This document shows positions 44,462-55,984 of a stretch of DNA of 64,000 nucleotides, one piece after another. The position numbers and the translations under genes are program-made. The stretch spans positions 1,116,001 through 1,180,000 of the forward strand of contig JAGMUV010000019.1 of NCBI GenBank assembly GCA_020744425.1, given 5' to 3'. The notes beneath the pieces were generated by a model. That model did not search any database, was not told the origin of the DNA, and saw only the letters and a list, made by a program, of their open reading frames with translations. The stretch comes from Dactylonectria macrodidyma (Eukaryota; Ascomycota; Sordariomycetes; Hypocreales; Nectriaceae). Position 1 is the stretch's first letter. The number at the start of each line of letters is the position of its first letter.

Positions 44462-45575
44462 TCAGGCTAATTCGACCACAGTGCTGCCTTGTTGCCTCTG
44501 CTGCACCGCCGGCGGCCCATACGCGGGAACCACGTCGAGACTTGCAGAAGTTAGCACAGTTGTCGGCTCATGCTCCGTCTTGGCCACACCGCCGCCCGTT
44601 GTCTGCGGCATCTGATACTGTTGACTGTACTGCATCGCCATGTTAGGCTGAACGAACTGTTGCTGGTGATGAAACTGTTGCGGCTGCTGCATCCCCATGT
44701 TGCCGTCACCGCCGCCGTAATATCCCGCCGCGCCTCCCGCTCCCCCGAATCCTGCTCCGGTCGCCGGCACCATCACCGGCGTCGGCACGGCAGCCGGCTG
44801 CTCGGGTCGGCGCCTGAGCAAGTACCAGATACCGATGGCGATGAGCCCAAGGACTAACACGCCGCCGACGGCGCCGCCCGCGATGGCTCCCACAGGAACT
44901 GACGACCCGTCCCCGTCTTCGTCGTCATCATCGGCCCGGTTCGCCGTCGTAGTCACCCTGATGGTCGTCCGAACGACGCTGCCTCCGCTTTCGCTCCCGT
45001 TGGCTTCTCTGGTGACGTCGGCGCTCGTCTGGATCACCTCCGACTCGTCCGTGGAGCTACTGCCCTTGTCGGCGGTGGTGCTTGGCCGGTCGCTACCCGG
45101 GACCGAGAGCGTGGTGATTTGGGACCCGTTGACGCAGCAGTTGGAGCCGGCTTCGGTCGGGCAGCAGTACTCATTCTCGGCGCACTTGGCCAGACTGAGC
45201 CAGTTGTCGGAACCCTCTGTGCAAAGAAATCAGTCTCAGCAAGCGGTTTCCCAGTCACAGGTAATGGTAGCCCCTGTTGAGTGCATCACCAACCCCAGCT
45301 TCAAAGAAAGAACACTCACCATCCAGGCACACCTCGGGGCAATCCGACCAGTCCGGGTTCTGGCACGCAGCACGATAGTCAAAGTGACTCGGCCAGTCGC
45401 AGAGCCCGTTGGGCAGGCAGATATCGCCCTCGCCAAAGTAGCAGCACGACGCGTAGGTCGTGTTGGTGCAGGGCTGGTAGTTGTAGTTTGTCGCCAGGCT
45501 CCCGTCCGGGTAGAAGCAGTCGGCCGAGACGAGGGTGGCAAGAGCCGACGCCGTCAAGAGCACCAGTCGGTTCAT
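44462..45575 (-). CDS. Single-pass surface protein with the same Cys-rich ectodomain (paralogue 2)
   Basis: Two exons (45575-45320, 45216-44462) give 336 aa. Signal peptide 1-18, then CFYPDGSLATNYNYQPC, ASCCYFGEGDICLPNGLC, DYRAACQNPDWSDCPEVC and EYCCP / NCC, matching paralogue 1 cysteine for cysteine. The stalk is Ser/Thr-rich with an acidic patch (RADDDDEDGDG). One helix lies near 194-219 (GAIAGGAVGGVLVLGLIAIG) followed by RRR. The 115-aa tail is Gly/Gln/Met-rich. It ends in GSTVVELA and holds only a doubtful trace of the repeat motif (EHEPTTVLTSAS). The intron position and phase equal those of its neighbours. Confidence 0.88.
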
Positions 45576-46373
45576 GGCTGTGATTCTTCTAATTGTGTCG
45601 AGGTTGTCGTTGTTGTCGTCGAGGGGATATCTCGAGCCGTGTAAGTCAAGTCTCGGTCAACACAGACGCAGGCCCGGAAGAGGTCCCTCTAGGTCAAAGG
45701 CATCAACGCTCCCGATGCAAGACAAACCCAGAGAGAACTACAGGAAAGAAGAAACCAGCAGGGATTTAAAAAAGGCAGAGGACAACACAGACTCCTCCTC
45801 CGGGCACAGCTGAGCACTCCGTGGCGCAACGCCAAAAGCCATCCGTCTGTATCCCAACGCCTATGATGAGCCAGCCCTCCTCTCTGGTGCAACGTTGATT
45901 CGGCTTTGGACAACGGGCGACCTGCAGAGCTCACCATCAAAAGGCGTCGAGGCGTCGCTAGCGAGTTTGTCTAGACCCAGGCCTCTGGCGAATGGATCCT
46001 TTCCGAGCAGGGCCCCGGCAGACAGCCCGAGCACAGGGCTGAACTGGAGGGACCCACCACCTTGTCAAGACTTCAGCTCTTTCTTTCAGAGGTGGCCAAC
46101 CAAGGAGGAGAGCGTAATCATGTTCGTAAACAAACATTCTTCCCATCTGTGTGGGTGCATGAATCGGCGACTGGCCTCCAGTTAGTGGGATGGGATGGTC
46201 CCCGAACGCTAAGGCAAGTAAAATGGAAATGGAAGGTCAGCCACTCAGCCACTGTCGTCTTCTGCCCAACCACTGGGTTCCCTCAGGATTCCTTATTTTA
46301 TTAGTATTGTAGTTTATTTTATTTCCTCGCCTCTTTTTCGTTTTAGTTCACTTTGGTCATGACACGCACCGTT
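45576..46373. other. Intergenic between paralogues 2 and 3
   Basis: About 800 bp without coding support; promoter of paralogue 2 and 3' flank of paralogue 3. Confidence 0.45.
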
Positions 46374-47336
46374 TCAGGCTGGCATCTCGTGCACTTCCCT
46401 CACCACCACCTCATCCCCCTTCCGCGGCCGCCGCACCGGTGTCGACTCCACTTCGGCAACCACGGTGCCCGGCCCCGCATCCAGCTCGGCGATCCACGGC
46501 GTCCGCGGCGGCTTCCTCGACCGCCGCCTCTTCCTCCGAGGCCGATCGGCGGCCTTTTGTTTCTGTATTTCGCTCCGTTCCGATCCGGACACCGACTTCG
46601 GCCCCGTGCGGTCGCTGACCGACCCCGCTACATCCTCCGCCCCCGTCCGCTTGCGCCGGAACCACAACCCGATGCCCGCGGCGCCCAGCACGGCCGCGCC
46701 GCCGACGACACCTACCGCGACGAGCCCCACGGGCGTCGACTTGGACTTTTTGTTGGAGGCTTCCGATCTTGCGGCGGGTTTCCTTCTCGCCGCCACCGCG
46801 TTTGCGACCTCGTGCTCCGTCGTCTCGAAGGTCGGATCAGCGGCGGCCGTAGTTGGCATGCTGCCGGAGGCGTTTAGGGAACCCGTCGGAGGTCGTTCTT
46901 CAAGGCTAAAGCGATCCGAGCCGTCTTCGCAGCAGTCTCCCTCTCGATTGACGTTGCAGCAGTATTCGTCGACAGCGCATTCCTTGACCTGGACCCAGCC
47001 GTCACTTGATGCTACCGTCCATCGTCCATCAGCATAATTCTTCTCACCCATGTCCCAACCGCCTCGTCACTTACCCATAGGACAAACATCCGGACACCCC
47101 TCCCCGTCCTCACTCTCACACGCGGCGCGGTATCCATAGCGGCCGGGCCCGGTGCAGAGCCCGTTAGGTAGGCACTCATCGCCCTCGCTAAAGATACAGC
47201 ACGTCGCAAAGGTCGTGTTGACGCCGCCGCACGGCTCGAACTCGCGGTCCGTCGCCTCGCTGCCGTCCGGGTAGAAGCATCGCGCCGTCGCCAGCGCGGC
47301 CAGGCTCGCGACGAGCAGCAGGCGGCGCGTCATCAT
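46374..47336 (-). CDS. Single-pass surface protein with the same Cys-rich ectodomain (paralogue 3)
   Basis: Two exons (47336-47075, 47011-46374) give 299 aa; a second ATG at 47333 is equally possible. Signal peptide, then CFYPDGSEATDREFEPC, ATCCIFSEGDECLPNGLC, YGYRAACESEDGEGCPDVC, EYCCN and DCC. The intron is at the homologous site but the exon junction residues differ (Met-Ala instead of Asp-Glu). A helix near 181-204 (VGLVAVGVVGGAAVLGAAGI) is followed by a Lys/Arg-rich tail (RPRRKRRRSRKPPRTP). The tail carries one copy of the paralogue 1 motif (ELDAGPGTVVAEVESTP) and ends VHEMPA. It is more basic and more divergent than the other two. Confidence 0.86.
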
Positions 47337-48765
47337 GATGAAGATGGGCTGCTGGCCTGTGGATCGTGATGGGGCCCGTCGTCGAGTGGCGAGCCCATGT
47401 TCTGCGGCGTCCGGGAATCTTAGAAACCCAAAAAAGCATCCAAAAATGAAGAGCATTCAGAAGTCAAAGAGCATCCAAAAGTAAGAGATCCTGCAGTCAC
47501 ACCGCCAAAACGGGCTCAACCCGCCCTTAAAGCACCAGCACGCACCGCGTCGTCCCATCCTCACCTGAAAAGAGCATCTAATGATGTCTCGGCTCCCCGT
47601 CTCCCTACCGCCCAAAGCCCCAAAGCACGACCTTAGGCGAGACTACCAATGCAAAGGGTCTTCTAAGCACTAGTCAAGGGGGGCTTCATTCCCCTGCAGC
47701 AAAGGGCTCCAACCGGTCCCGGGGGGCTGAAATATGCCCGCATTGGGGAGACTTCAGGGCAGAGAGCGCCCTGCGGCTTGTCCCGTTGCGGTAACGGCTA
47801 GGGGGGTTCAGCGAGCCGCCAAAATGCCCGAGTGTGGAGGATGTGCCACTTACTCACAATGTTGAGCTTGTCCTTGCAAAGGCCAGCAGGATCTCAAACA
47901 TACACGATCGATCCATTCCTGAGAAACACTGCGTAGGCTGAATATACTTCAGCTGCCTCATCACGTGTGGCATTCCATTCCAGTGTCTATTCAGGTGCTT
48001 AATCCAGTGGCCTCATGACAAGCCTAATCTAACCGTCAGCTGCACAGCCATGCGCAGTCATCACTACCCACATGGTTCATGGTTGGGAAATTTGGAATCG
48101 ACGGTAGCCCCTCTCATTTTCGCCCCCAACTCGTACGCACTGAAATTGTGAGTCCAACCTCTCTAAGAGCAGCTTTCCTCTTAGTTAGGCTCTCGGACGC
48201 ATGAGGATGGCATTGAGTTTGCCAGGTCCTGAACCTCCCTTGCTTTTCGTCGCCTGAAAAGGCCCCTCATTCTCGATTCCAATTCGTGGCTGTCGGTCCA
48301 TCTAACCATTGCAAAGTCACCCAACTGAAGACGACAGCTGAAAAGAACCACACAGTCAGTGTCATGGATGTTGACACAGACGCTTCCATTTTGATCTTGC
48401 CATCATGCACTGCATTCATTGCGTGCTATATACAACACGGGTCTCCTCAGACCCTAACATTTGATGGCCAATCCTGCCCTCCTGGTCGAGTCAAATCTCT
48501 CGTTTAGCCGCATCCTACACATTTGCATGATGAAGCGTGACAGAATGCCCTCCATCTCAATTGTCCTCCCCATGGATTGAGCAAGTCAATGCGATCCAGT
48601 ACCCCCAATTTTGTGCATGTCGGATTTTGTGTCCAATCCGCTTCCCCCGACAAGCAGCGAAACTCCGCATGGTGATGAATGAAGACGCAGTAAAAAAAAT
48701 GTGAAAATCCAAAAATGACTTGATATCAGACAGACAGCGCCTAGAACTTAGGCTGCAGCTGAAGT
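47337..48765. other. Intergenic, no gene seen
   Basis: 1.4 kb between paralogue 3 and the 3' end of ILV2. A 73-codon plus-strand frame at 48286 has no support. No repeats noted. Confidence 0.5.
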
Positions 48766-51168
48766 TTACTTGCCGTGCAGGCCGTCAGTTCGCTTCCGCA
48801 TCAGCTCACGTCGCATCTTATCCTTGGCTGTGAGGGAAGTTAGCATATATACTCATGCAGGTCAGATTCGCGAATCGTTACGTACCTCCATCGTAGACGA
48901 GGAACTCGTGCAGGCCAGATCCGGCGGGCACCATGGGCAGGACGGGAACCTTCTTGTCGGTCACAACCTCGAGCAGGGCAGGGCCGTCGGTGTCGATCAG
49001 CCACTTCAGGGCATCGACAACCTCATCGGGCTTGGAGATGCGGCGGCACTGCACGTGCATAGCCTCGGCGAGCTTCATGAAGTCGGGGTTGGTCTGGTGG
49101 GTGTGGGCATATCGGTCCTCGTAGAAGAGGTTCTGCCACTGCGTCACCATGCCCTGCTCCTCGTTGTTGAGGACAATCACCTTGACACCAATCTTGAACT
49201 GGGCCGCAGCAGAAAGCTCGGTCAGTGTCATGTTGAAGGAAGCATCGCCATCAATGTCGATGACGAGGGCATCGGGTTTGGCCACCTTGGCGCCGATGGC
49301 CGCGGGCAGGCCGTAGCCCATAGTACCAAGACCACCAGAGGTGATCATGGATCGGGGGTGCCTCCATCGGAAGTGCTGGGCAGTCCACATCTGGTGCTGG
49401 CCAACACCAGTAGCGATGTAGGTCTCGCTCTTGCGGTTTGCGGTCAGGTTGCTCAGTTCCTCGATCAGAGTCTGGGGCTTGATGAGGCCGGGGCGCTCGG
49501 GATCAGATCGCTCGTAGTCGGACAGGGGCCACTTCGCCTTCCACTCGTTGATCTTGCCGAACCACTCCTTTCGGTCCTCCATAGACCGTGACTCGACATA
49601 AGGCAGGAGGTGCCTCATGTTGGTGGCGACGTCACCCTCAATGGCCTCGGTGGCCTGCACAACCTTGTTGATGTTCTTGGGCATAACCTCAAAGTGGACG
49701 ATGCCACCCCGGCCGGCGGCGGCAGCAGCCTTGGCAGCGGGAGCGAACTTGGCGATGCTTAGAGTAACACGGTCATCGAATCGAGCGCCCAGGGCGATGA
49801 TGAGATCAGCCTCCTGCATGGCCATATTGGCGTAGGCAGAGCCGTGCATGCCGAGCATGTGCAGGGACTTCTCGTCGAGCTCATCGAATCCACCGAGACC
49901 CAGGAGGGTGGTGGTAACGGGAATGGAGCACTTGTCAGCCAGCTCCTTGAGGAGTTCAGTGCCGCCCTCGGATTGAATCACACCCTGGCCGGCATAAATG
50001 ATGGGCTTCTTGGCGATGTTAACCAGTTCAGCCACGCGCTTGATTGAAGCAGTCATCTGCTTCTTCGTGATCTCCATGGCGGCACGTGAAGCGGCGCTGG
50101 GGAGAGAAGGGAGGGCAGTCTGGGTGGGGATGGCTCGTCGAAGAATACCAGCGGTCACATCCTTGGGGAGGTCGACGAGGACAGGGCCGGGTCGTCCACT
50201 GGTGGCAATCTCGAAGGCCTCGTTGATGCGCTGGGGGAGCTCGGCCACGTTCCTCACCATAACGTTCCACTTGGTGCAAGCACGGGAGATGCCAATGACA
50301 TCGGCCTCCTGGAAAGCATCGCTGCCAATGGCCGTGGTGACGACCTGACCGCAAAAGACAACCATGGGAGTTCCATCAGAGAAGGCATCCTGCATAGGGG
50401 TGATGACGTTGGTGGCACCAGGGCCGGAGGTAACGAGGACGACGCCAGGCTTGCCAGAGGCACGGGCATAGCCCTCAGCCATGTGGCCGGCACCCTGCTC
50501 GTGGCGGGGGAGGATGAATTCGAAGTGTTTTGAGTTGTAAATGGCATCGAAGACGGGGAGAATGGCACCGCCGGGGTATCCAACTAGTGACTCATGTCAG
50601 CGACTCTGTACTACCACAGAATGGTGGCGAATTGGAAACGCACAAATGTGTTTTACGCCCTGTCGGAGCATCATCTCGTGGAAGATTTCACCACCGGTTT
50701 TGCCGATGAATCTGTGTCACCACGGTCAGAGTTGGTTATGGCAGTTTCGCAATAGAGGGGACGCATACGACTCATCCATGTCACTCCTCCGGGGGTTAAC
50801 GAGGGGCTGCACATGGCTCTGGTCCTTGTCGACATTGAAAGCAGGGCTGGGGATATCGCGCGCTTGGCTGCTGCAGAAAATGTTAGTCTATGTTTCTGCA
50901 TGTTTGGCTTGCGGTTGCATTGGAGAATGGCCGTGAAACGGCGCCATTGGGGGATGGCCCACGAGGGGTAGCGTGGACAGCGCGCAACGAGATCACGAGG
51001 GGTAGGCGAAAGGGTGCAAACTCACGGAGCAACAGTGGTCGTCTGATTCCTGGTGCCAGTGGTGATCTTCTTGGGAGCCTGGACGGCAGCGACAGCAGTG
51101 CTGGTGGTGAAGGCGCGGGCGTGGGCGACAGCCCGAATGGCGCGGGTGGCCTGGCGAGTTCGGAGCAT
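48766..51168 (-). CDS. ILV2: Acetolactate synthase catalytic subunit (mitochondrial)
   Basis: Five exons (51168-51026, 50870-50769, 50711-50644, 50583-48886, 48827-48766) give 690 aa, the usual length. The N-terminus is an Arg-rich mitochondrial presequence (MLRTRQATRAIRAVAHARAF). FIGKTGGEIFHEMMLRQGV leads into HIFGYPGGAILPVFD. The catalytic Glu is in LPRHEQGAGHMAEGYARA. VTSGPGATNVITPMQDA, then the thiamine diphosphate/Mg site IDGDASFNMTLTEL and NNEEQGMVTQWQ complete the fold. The enzyme condenses pyruvate to acetolactate, or pyruvate and 2-oxobutyrate to acetohydroxybutyrate, starting valine, leucine and isoleucine synthesis. It is usually feedback-regulated by a small subunit not present here. 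Confidence 0.97.
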
Positions 51169-51371
51169 CGCGGAAGTCTGTGGAGGAGAAGGAAGCTGGG
51201 GGCGTGGGCGGTGTCGGTGTTGAGGGACAGACGAGCCAGAGAGCCGCGCGGGGGAGAGGACGAGCTCTGAAGAATGCGGAGTGAGGCCTCGCGAGAGCAC
51301 TCAATTGGGGTCAAAAGCAGCAGTTCGAGGACGACTTGAAGAAAAAGGTTGACGGAGGCAAAATCACAAAA

Positions 51372-51377
51372 GAGTCA
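51372..51377 (-). promoter_or_regulatory. Possible CPC1/Gcn4 core element (TGACTC)
   Basis: GAGTCA on the plus strand reads TGACTC on the gene strand, about 205 bp upstream of the ILV2 ATG. General amino acid control factors bind RTGACTCAY; only the core matches, so chance is possible. Confidence 0.35.
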
Positions 51378-51516
51378 AAAGCCAGTCGCTGACCTAAAGG
51401 GCGTGCCGGCGGAAAAAAAAATATCACAAGCGGTCGAGCGGCCGGTGGCCGGGGTGGAACCGGCGAGGGTTGTGGGGTAACACCGCCAGAACGCCCAGAT
51501 CGAAGCTGCCCTTGGG

Positions 51517-51522
51517 TGACTC
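51517..51522 (+). promoter_or_regulatory. Possible CPC1/Gcn4 core element (TGACTC)
   Basis: A second TGACTC core, about 350 bp upstream of the ILV2 ATG in the opposite orientation. Two cores upstream of an amino acid biosynthesis gene make cross-pathway control plausible. Confidence 0.3.
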
Positions 51523-52652
51523 CTTCCTGTTCCTAGCAGCGTTGTGGGCACGTCTGGGCACCTGTCGCGACGTTCTGAGGCCACTCGCACGGGCCACCTT
51601 GCCAGTCCGGCAGGGCCGCAGGGGGGCCAGCCCCGAACAGGAGGGATCGGTCGAGTTCCGACCAATCAAAGCTCTCGCGTATGGCCGATATCGCCACTAG
51701 CACGAACGCCTGGATTGGCTGGCGAGAGGTCGCTCCCTCGTGCTATTTGTGTGTGTGCCGTGTTCTTTCATGGTTGTGTGTGTGTCAACGTGTGTCACTT
51801 TGGCCGAGGGAAACATATCGGAATTCCAGGTCGAGTCATCATGGGTGTTCGATCTTCCATGGCCCAGACTTAGAGCATCCCGCTTGCTACGAACTGTTTG
51901 TCCCGACCGACTCCCCTGGCTCCTCTGGCTCCTCTGGTTCCCTCTGACTCCTCAAGTTGTCCTCCGTTGTCGCACTTCGTAGACTAATTATGAGTTATGC
52001 CCTGCCCACCTCTTCTTCCTTTCACGTCTCTCTGTATTGCGGGACACTGAGACACACACACGACACGGAAGGTGGGCGGGCGGGGAAAGCCTCCTGCAGC
52101 CCGGACTTGTTACTGAACCGGTACTTGTGTTACGACGCTTAAGGTACCTAAATCTTAGAGGCCCGGCACGTCCTCTGGTGGGACAACCAGGAAGCTGTTT
52201 GCATGCGACATGGCATGTGCTTGAGCTGTCTCTTGGAGCACCGCGGAGCAATTCCCGTCCATACCGGCTACAACTGGTATGCATCCAATGCAGGAGTCGT
52301 CTTCACCGCAAATGCAATTAGCGGTAAATGTCACCCTTCTCCGTATTCGTACCGAACTCTTGATGCACATCAACTACTAGGTCTCTACTTAGCTACTAGG
52401 CTATGTATGACTCCCCAACTGCTGTCCCACTAGGGATCAACAAATGATGGAGAAATCTATGTCGCTAATCTTATCTTCAATGACAAGATACGCACCCTCA
52501 ACTGTGCTCATCTTAGATCCTGTACCCTCCAATCACATACCTGACTGGTCTATCTTCGGCATCACATCTAGCCCTGAGCAGCCCCAACTTCAAAGTCTTC
52601 TGTGACCCAGCCCCAATTTCACTTCACATCTTATTGTTATTCATTTCACTAT
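51523..52652. other. Intergenic, no gene seen
   Basis: ILV2 upstream region and 3' flank of the STAND-N-domain gene. Contains a ctcctctggct short repeat near 51915-51935. No coding support. Confidence 0.45.
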
Positions 52653-54835
52653 CTACCATCCATCATCACTGTCAGACTCCCATCCTCCCGGCATCGGCCC
52701 AGGCATTGACCTCTCCCGCTCCTTAGCCAACAACCACCAAAACTCCCCGGCAAATTCTTCGACGCAAGGATCATACCCAATTTTCCAATCTTCTGGACGA
52801 GGACCATACTCCAGGGACACAACGTAAGGGCCCCGAGATGCGTGATACCAATCCCCGTAAAGTTTTACCATCAGTTCCAGAGCACCCGCTGGCAGAAATG
52901 CCTCTTCCAGTCGCCCAAACGCTTCCAAATCCACGCCAGCCTCCATCAAATCTTCAAGCCACATCTGCATCACAGATGGCATGTGGCGGATAGTGCCGTC
53001 CAGCTCTAAACCTTCATAAAATCCCCATGACCCGCGAAAGTGTATCCCCATATAATTTCTATGGCCCCTGCATGCGGCGTTCAGATATGAGCTGCCCAGC
53101 CGATTCACTTCGATAACTCCTTCCGGCGGGCTTCCTTTGAACAACCACCTCGCAAGCAATCTTTCATCGCCTATCGGGACTAAACTTGAACTGCGACCTA
53201 CTTTACTCATCAACCTTAGAACATATTCCATGAAGAAAGGGTTCTGGCAGGGGTAATGGGGTTGCTGCGCCCAGAAACATGCTGGAGACACAAGGTCTTG
53301 GGAGGTTAGGATGTCCAGGAGTACACCCATGTCGACGTCTTGCCAAGTATATATCCTGAAACCGACTGTTGTCGCAATCTGGTCGAAATTAAAGACGGTT
53401 GTCTTTTTGACGATTTCTAGGAGTCCTGGAATATACCACAACATTCTCGGCAAGTAGAGCCCATTTATGTCGTCTATTGCATCAGGCGTGCATACCAACG
53501 TCTCCAACTCATCATCGAAATCGCCTCTATCCGCCAAGAACTGGTTCCATTCCAGCATTGCATCAAGAGTGACATTGGATTGACCCAAGCGGTAACAATA
53601 ACATGCAATCCGTTTTGCTTGGTTATCCCCAAAGTTCAGGCCCATGCTAAGTAAAGACTTGCATAGGTCGATATGAGGGAAGGCTAGCGCATACTATTTT
53701 GTCGTCAATCAATATGTCAAAAGGATCCCAGGTAGGAAGAGCTCACATCAAGTAGGTTGAATCCAATCCAATTTCTGTCATATAACGAGGCATCTTTTGT
53801 CCCGATTGCCGCTAGCAGCTCCTCGGTCATTCCTTCAAAAGCGTACTTAAACACGTTGCTGTCATATGGACGAATGCACCACGGCGTGAGCTGGATCTTC
53901 CACCCATCGTAAGCTTTGCACACGTGGAAGTCCCATGCTTTCCGGGCAAGCCACCATGGGAACTGGAGCCGCGCTTGGTAGACTATTGAAAGGTGAACAA
54001 TAGACTCAAGGTTGACTGGCGGTCGAGGGCTTGACCTTGTGGTTTTCCTGTAAATGAGGGCTTGCCAGATACCTCAGTTACTTCGTAGGCAAAGGCCGGT
54101 AGGAATCCAGGACTTCGCACAGGTAGCCTCTTCAGATTGGACCATGCGGGCTTTGATTGACAACTCTGTATAGCATAATTCCTTCGCCGGGAGCCAGCGT
54201 CTCGTAAGAATATGACTGTCTCATCGTCAGTGTCTGTCTCATCTTCCACTGTGACCGCTCGAGGCATGTCCGTCTCGCACGATTGAGCTTGTAACGACTG
54301 GAATTCGGAGAGCATTATCGAAGGCTGGGCTCGTGTCAAGGCACTGTGGCTGATTAGCGCATAGACTTGATATTACCAATACCGACTCTGAATGCCCACA
54401 TCAAGTATGTCTGTTGTGCGATAGAGAGCAGCTGCAACGCAGACCCAAGGCGCTCGTGAAATTGTTCAAGCATGCTTTTCTTGATGACCACCTTGAACTT
54501 TGCAATGGTCCGCCTGCCTTTCTTCGCGTTCGTAACCTGTAGTTGCATATCCTCGACCAATCCCTCCAGTTCCGTCACGGCCCTCCGGCAGTACTCCAAG
54601 CTGCGGATGGCAGCTCGATCGCTCCGCACCATGTTCCGCGTCTGTTGGAACTCGTCCTCCATATCTGTGAGCACCGGTACCAGCATATCCAGGTGTTGCA
54701 ATTGCCTCTTGATACTCTCGGGACATCTTGGACTTCGTCCCACAGCCGCTTGAGCTTGATGGCGCTGGAGCCTAGCTTGCCGGCCGTTTCGACAACGGTG
54801 ATGACACTCGATACGATTCCGAGGATTTCGGCCAT
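52653..54835 (-). CDS. Fungal STAND N-terminal (Helo-like) domain protein with ankyrin-like C-terminus, one frame break
   Basis: Exons 54835-54383, 54329-54073, 54004-53747 and 53693-52653 join in phase, about 670 aa. The exception is a one-base deletion at about 54718-54724, where a four-C run would give VQDVPESIKRQLQHLD but three C are present. The start MAEILGIVSSVITVVETAGK and the following helices match the fungal N-terminal domain of STAND/NLR proteins (Helo-like). The centre is acidic and disordered (DETDTDDETV). The rest resembles degenerate ankyrin-type helices common in such proteins (FKYAFEGMTEELLAAI, FPHIDLCKSLLSMGLNFG). No NACHT/NB-ARC P-loop is present. A role in non-self recognition or cell-death signalling is inference. 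It may be a pseudogene or carry a sequence error. Confidence 0.7.
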
Positions 54836-55984
54836 GTCGGACACTGGCAGATGTGACGCCGGTCATGAAACGAGAACCTTGCTGATGATGTTGATGCCAG
54901 GTTCGCTTTTCGTCGTTCAGGCTGCGACTGGTGGTCATGAGAGAGGAAAATGCCCAACGAGGCTGAGACCTGCAACATGCATGGCTTGCAGCGCGCCTCA
55001 TAGTTAGCCTCACCAGTACTACAATAACCAGCGGCCAATGGGCACCAATCATCCAATGTAGGAAACAAAGATGTGTATATGGTAAAGGATAAAATACATC
55101 ATGCTTTGGGTAAAACGACCACCCATTTGTCGAACAGTGCTGCGAGTGGCCATCAACGATTTGGCGAACAGGCAAACTGAAGTCCTACAACCCCATTCAC
55201 CCACGAATTGGAGAACACAAAGCGGCATATCATGTGCGACATCACCAAACTGCAAACTATCGAATTGAAGCCTTGATAGCACACTCCCCAAGGGCAGAGG
55301 ATAAGTTATAAATCCACTCACAGTAAGAGCAACTCAGAGACACAAACCGTTAACACGGGTTATCAATCAACTAGAGTCTCACCCAAGATACACATACATC
55401 AGATACACATATTGGACTGCCATGTAATCTTCAAGTCTTTCATTAATACCTCCCACTACAAGCAATATGTAATCGCGCCCACACCTCAACGTCCCTTCCC
55501 ATCTCGTCTCGTTTGCCAACTGACACACAGGGGTATCTGCCAGATCCAGGTATATCTCCCGCTCTTTTCCCCCTCACGAACCGCAGTCAAAACAAAAACA
55601 GGTGAGCCCAATTGGAAATCCCGCCCTTCCATGACTTTCTTCAACACCGTGGTATCTCAAAGCAAAAGTGTGTAAAAAAAAACAAATGACAAGTGAGCAA
55701 AAAAACACAAATACAGAAAAAAACTGTAGATATGAGATGACAACCAATGGAAGATGTGTGTATGACGTCGTGAGAAAATTCGACGCAGCAAACAGATTGA
55801 CAAAGAAAATGTAGAGTGGTCTCGTCAATGGAGAGAAGAGGATGGGGTATCCCGTCATGAGGTGTTTTCCTCCTCCTCCCCGAGGTAGGTAGGTAAAGAT
55901 ATTAGTACAGCGTATAATGCGACCCGATAGAAAGCCAGTGTAAAAATGTCATGATAAGAAACGCTTTTTCTTCCCGTTATTGCC
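54836..55984. other. Intergenic, no gene seen
   Basis: Upstream of the STAND-N gene and the 3' flank of the zinc-finger gene. The A-rich stretch at 55673-55725 may include its poly-A region. No coding support. Confidence 0.45.

Noticed and set aside
48770..49591. 273-codon plus-strand frame over ILV2
   Set aside because: Antisense shadow of acetolactate synthase.
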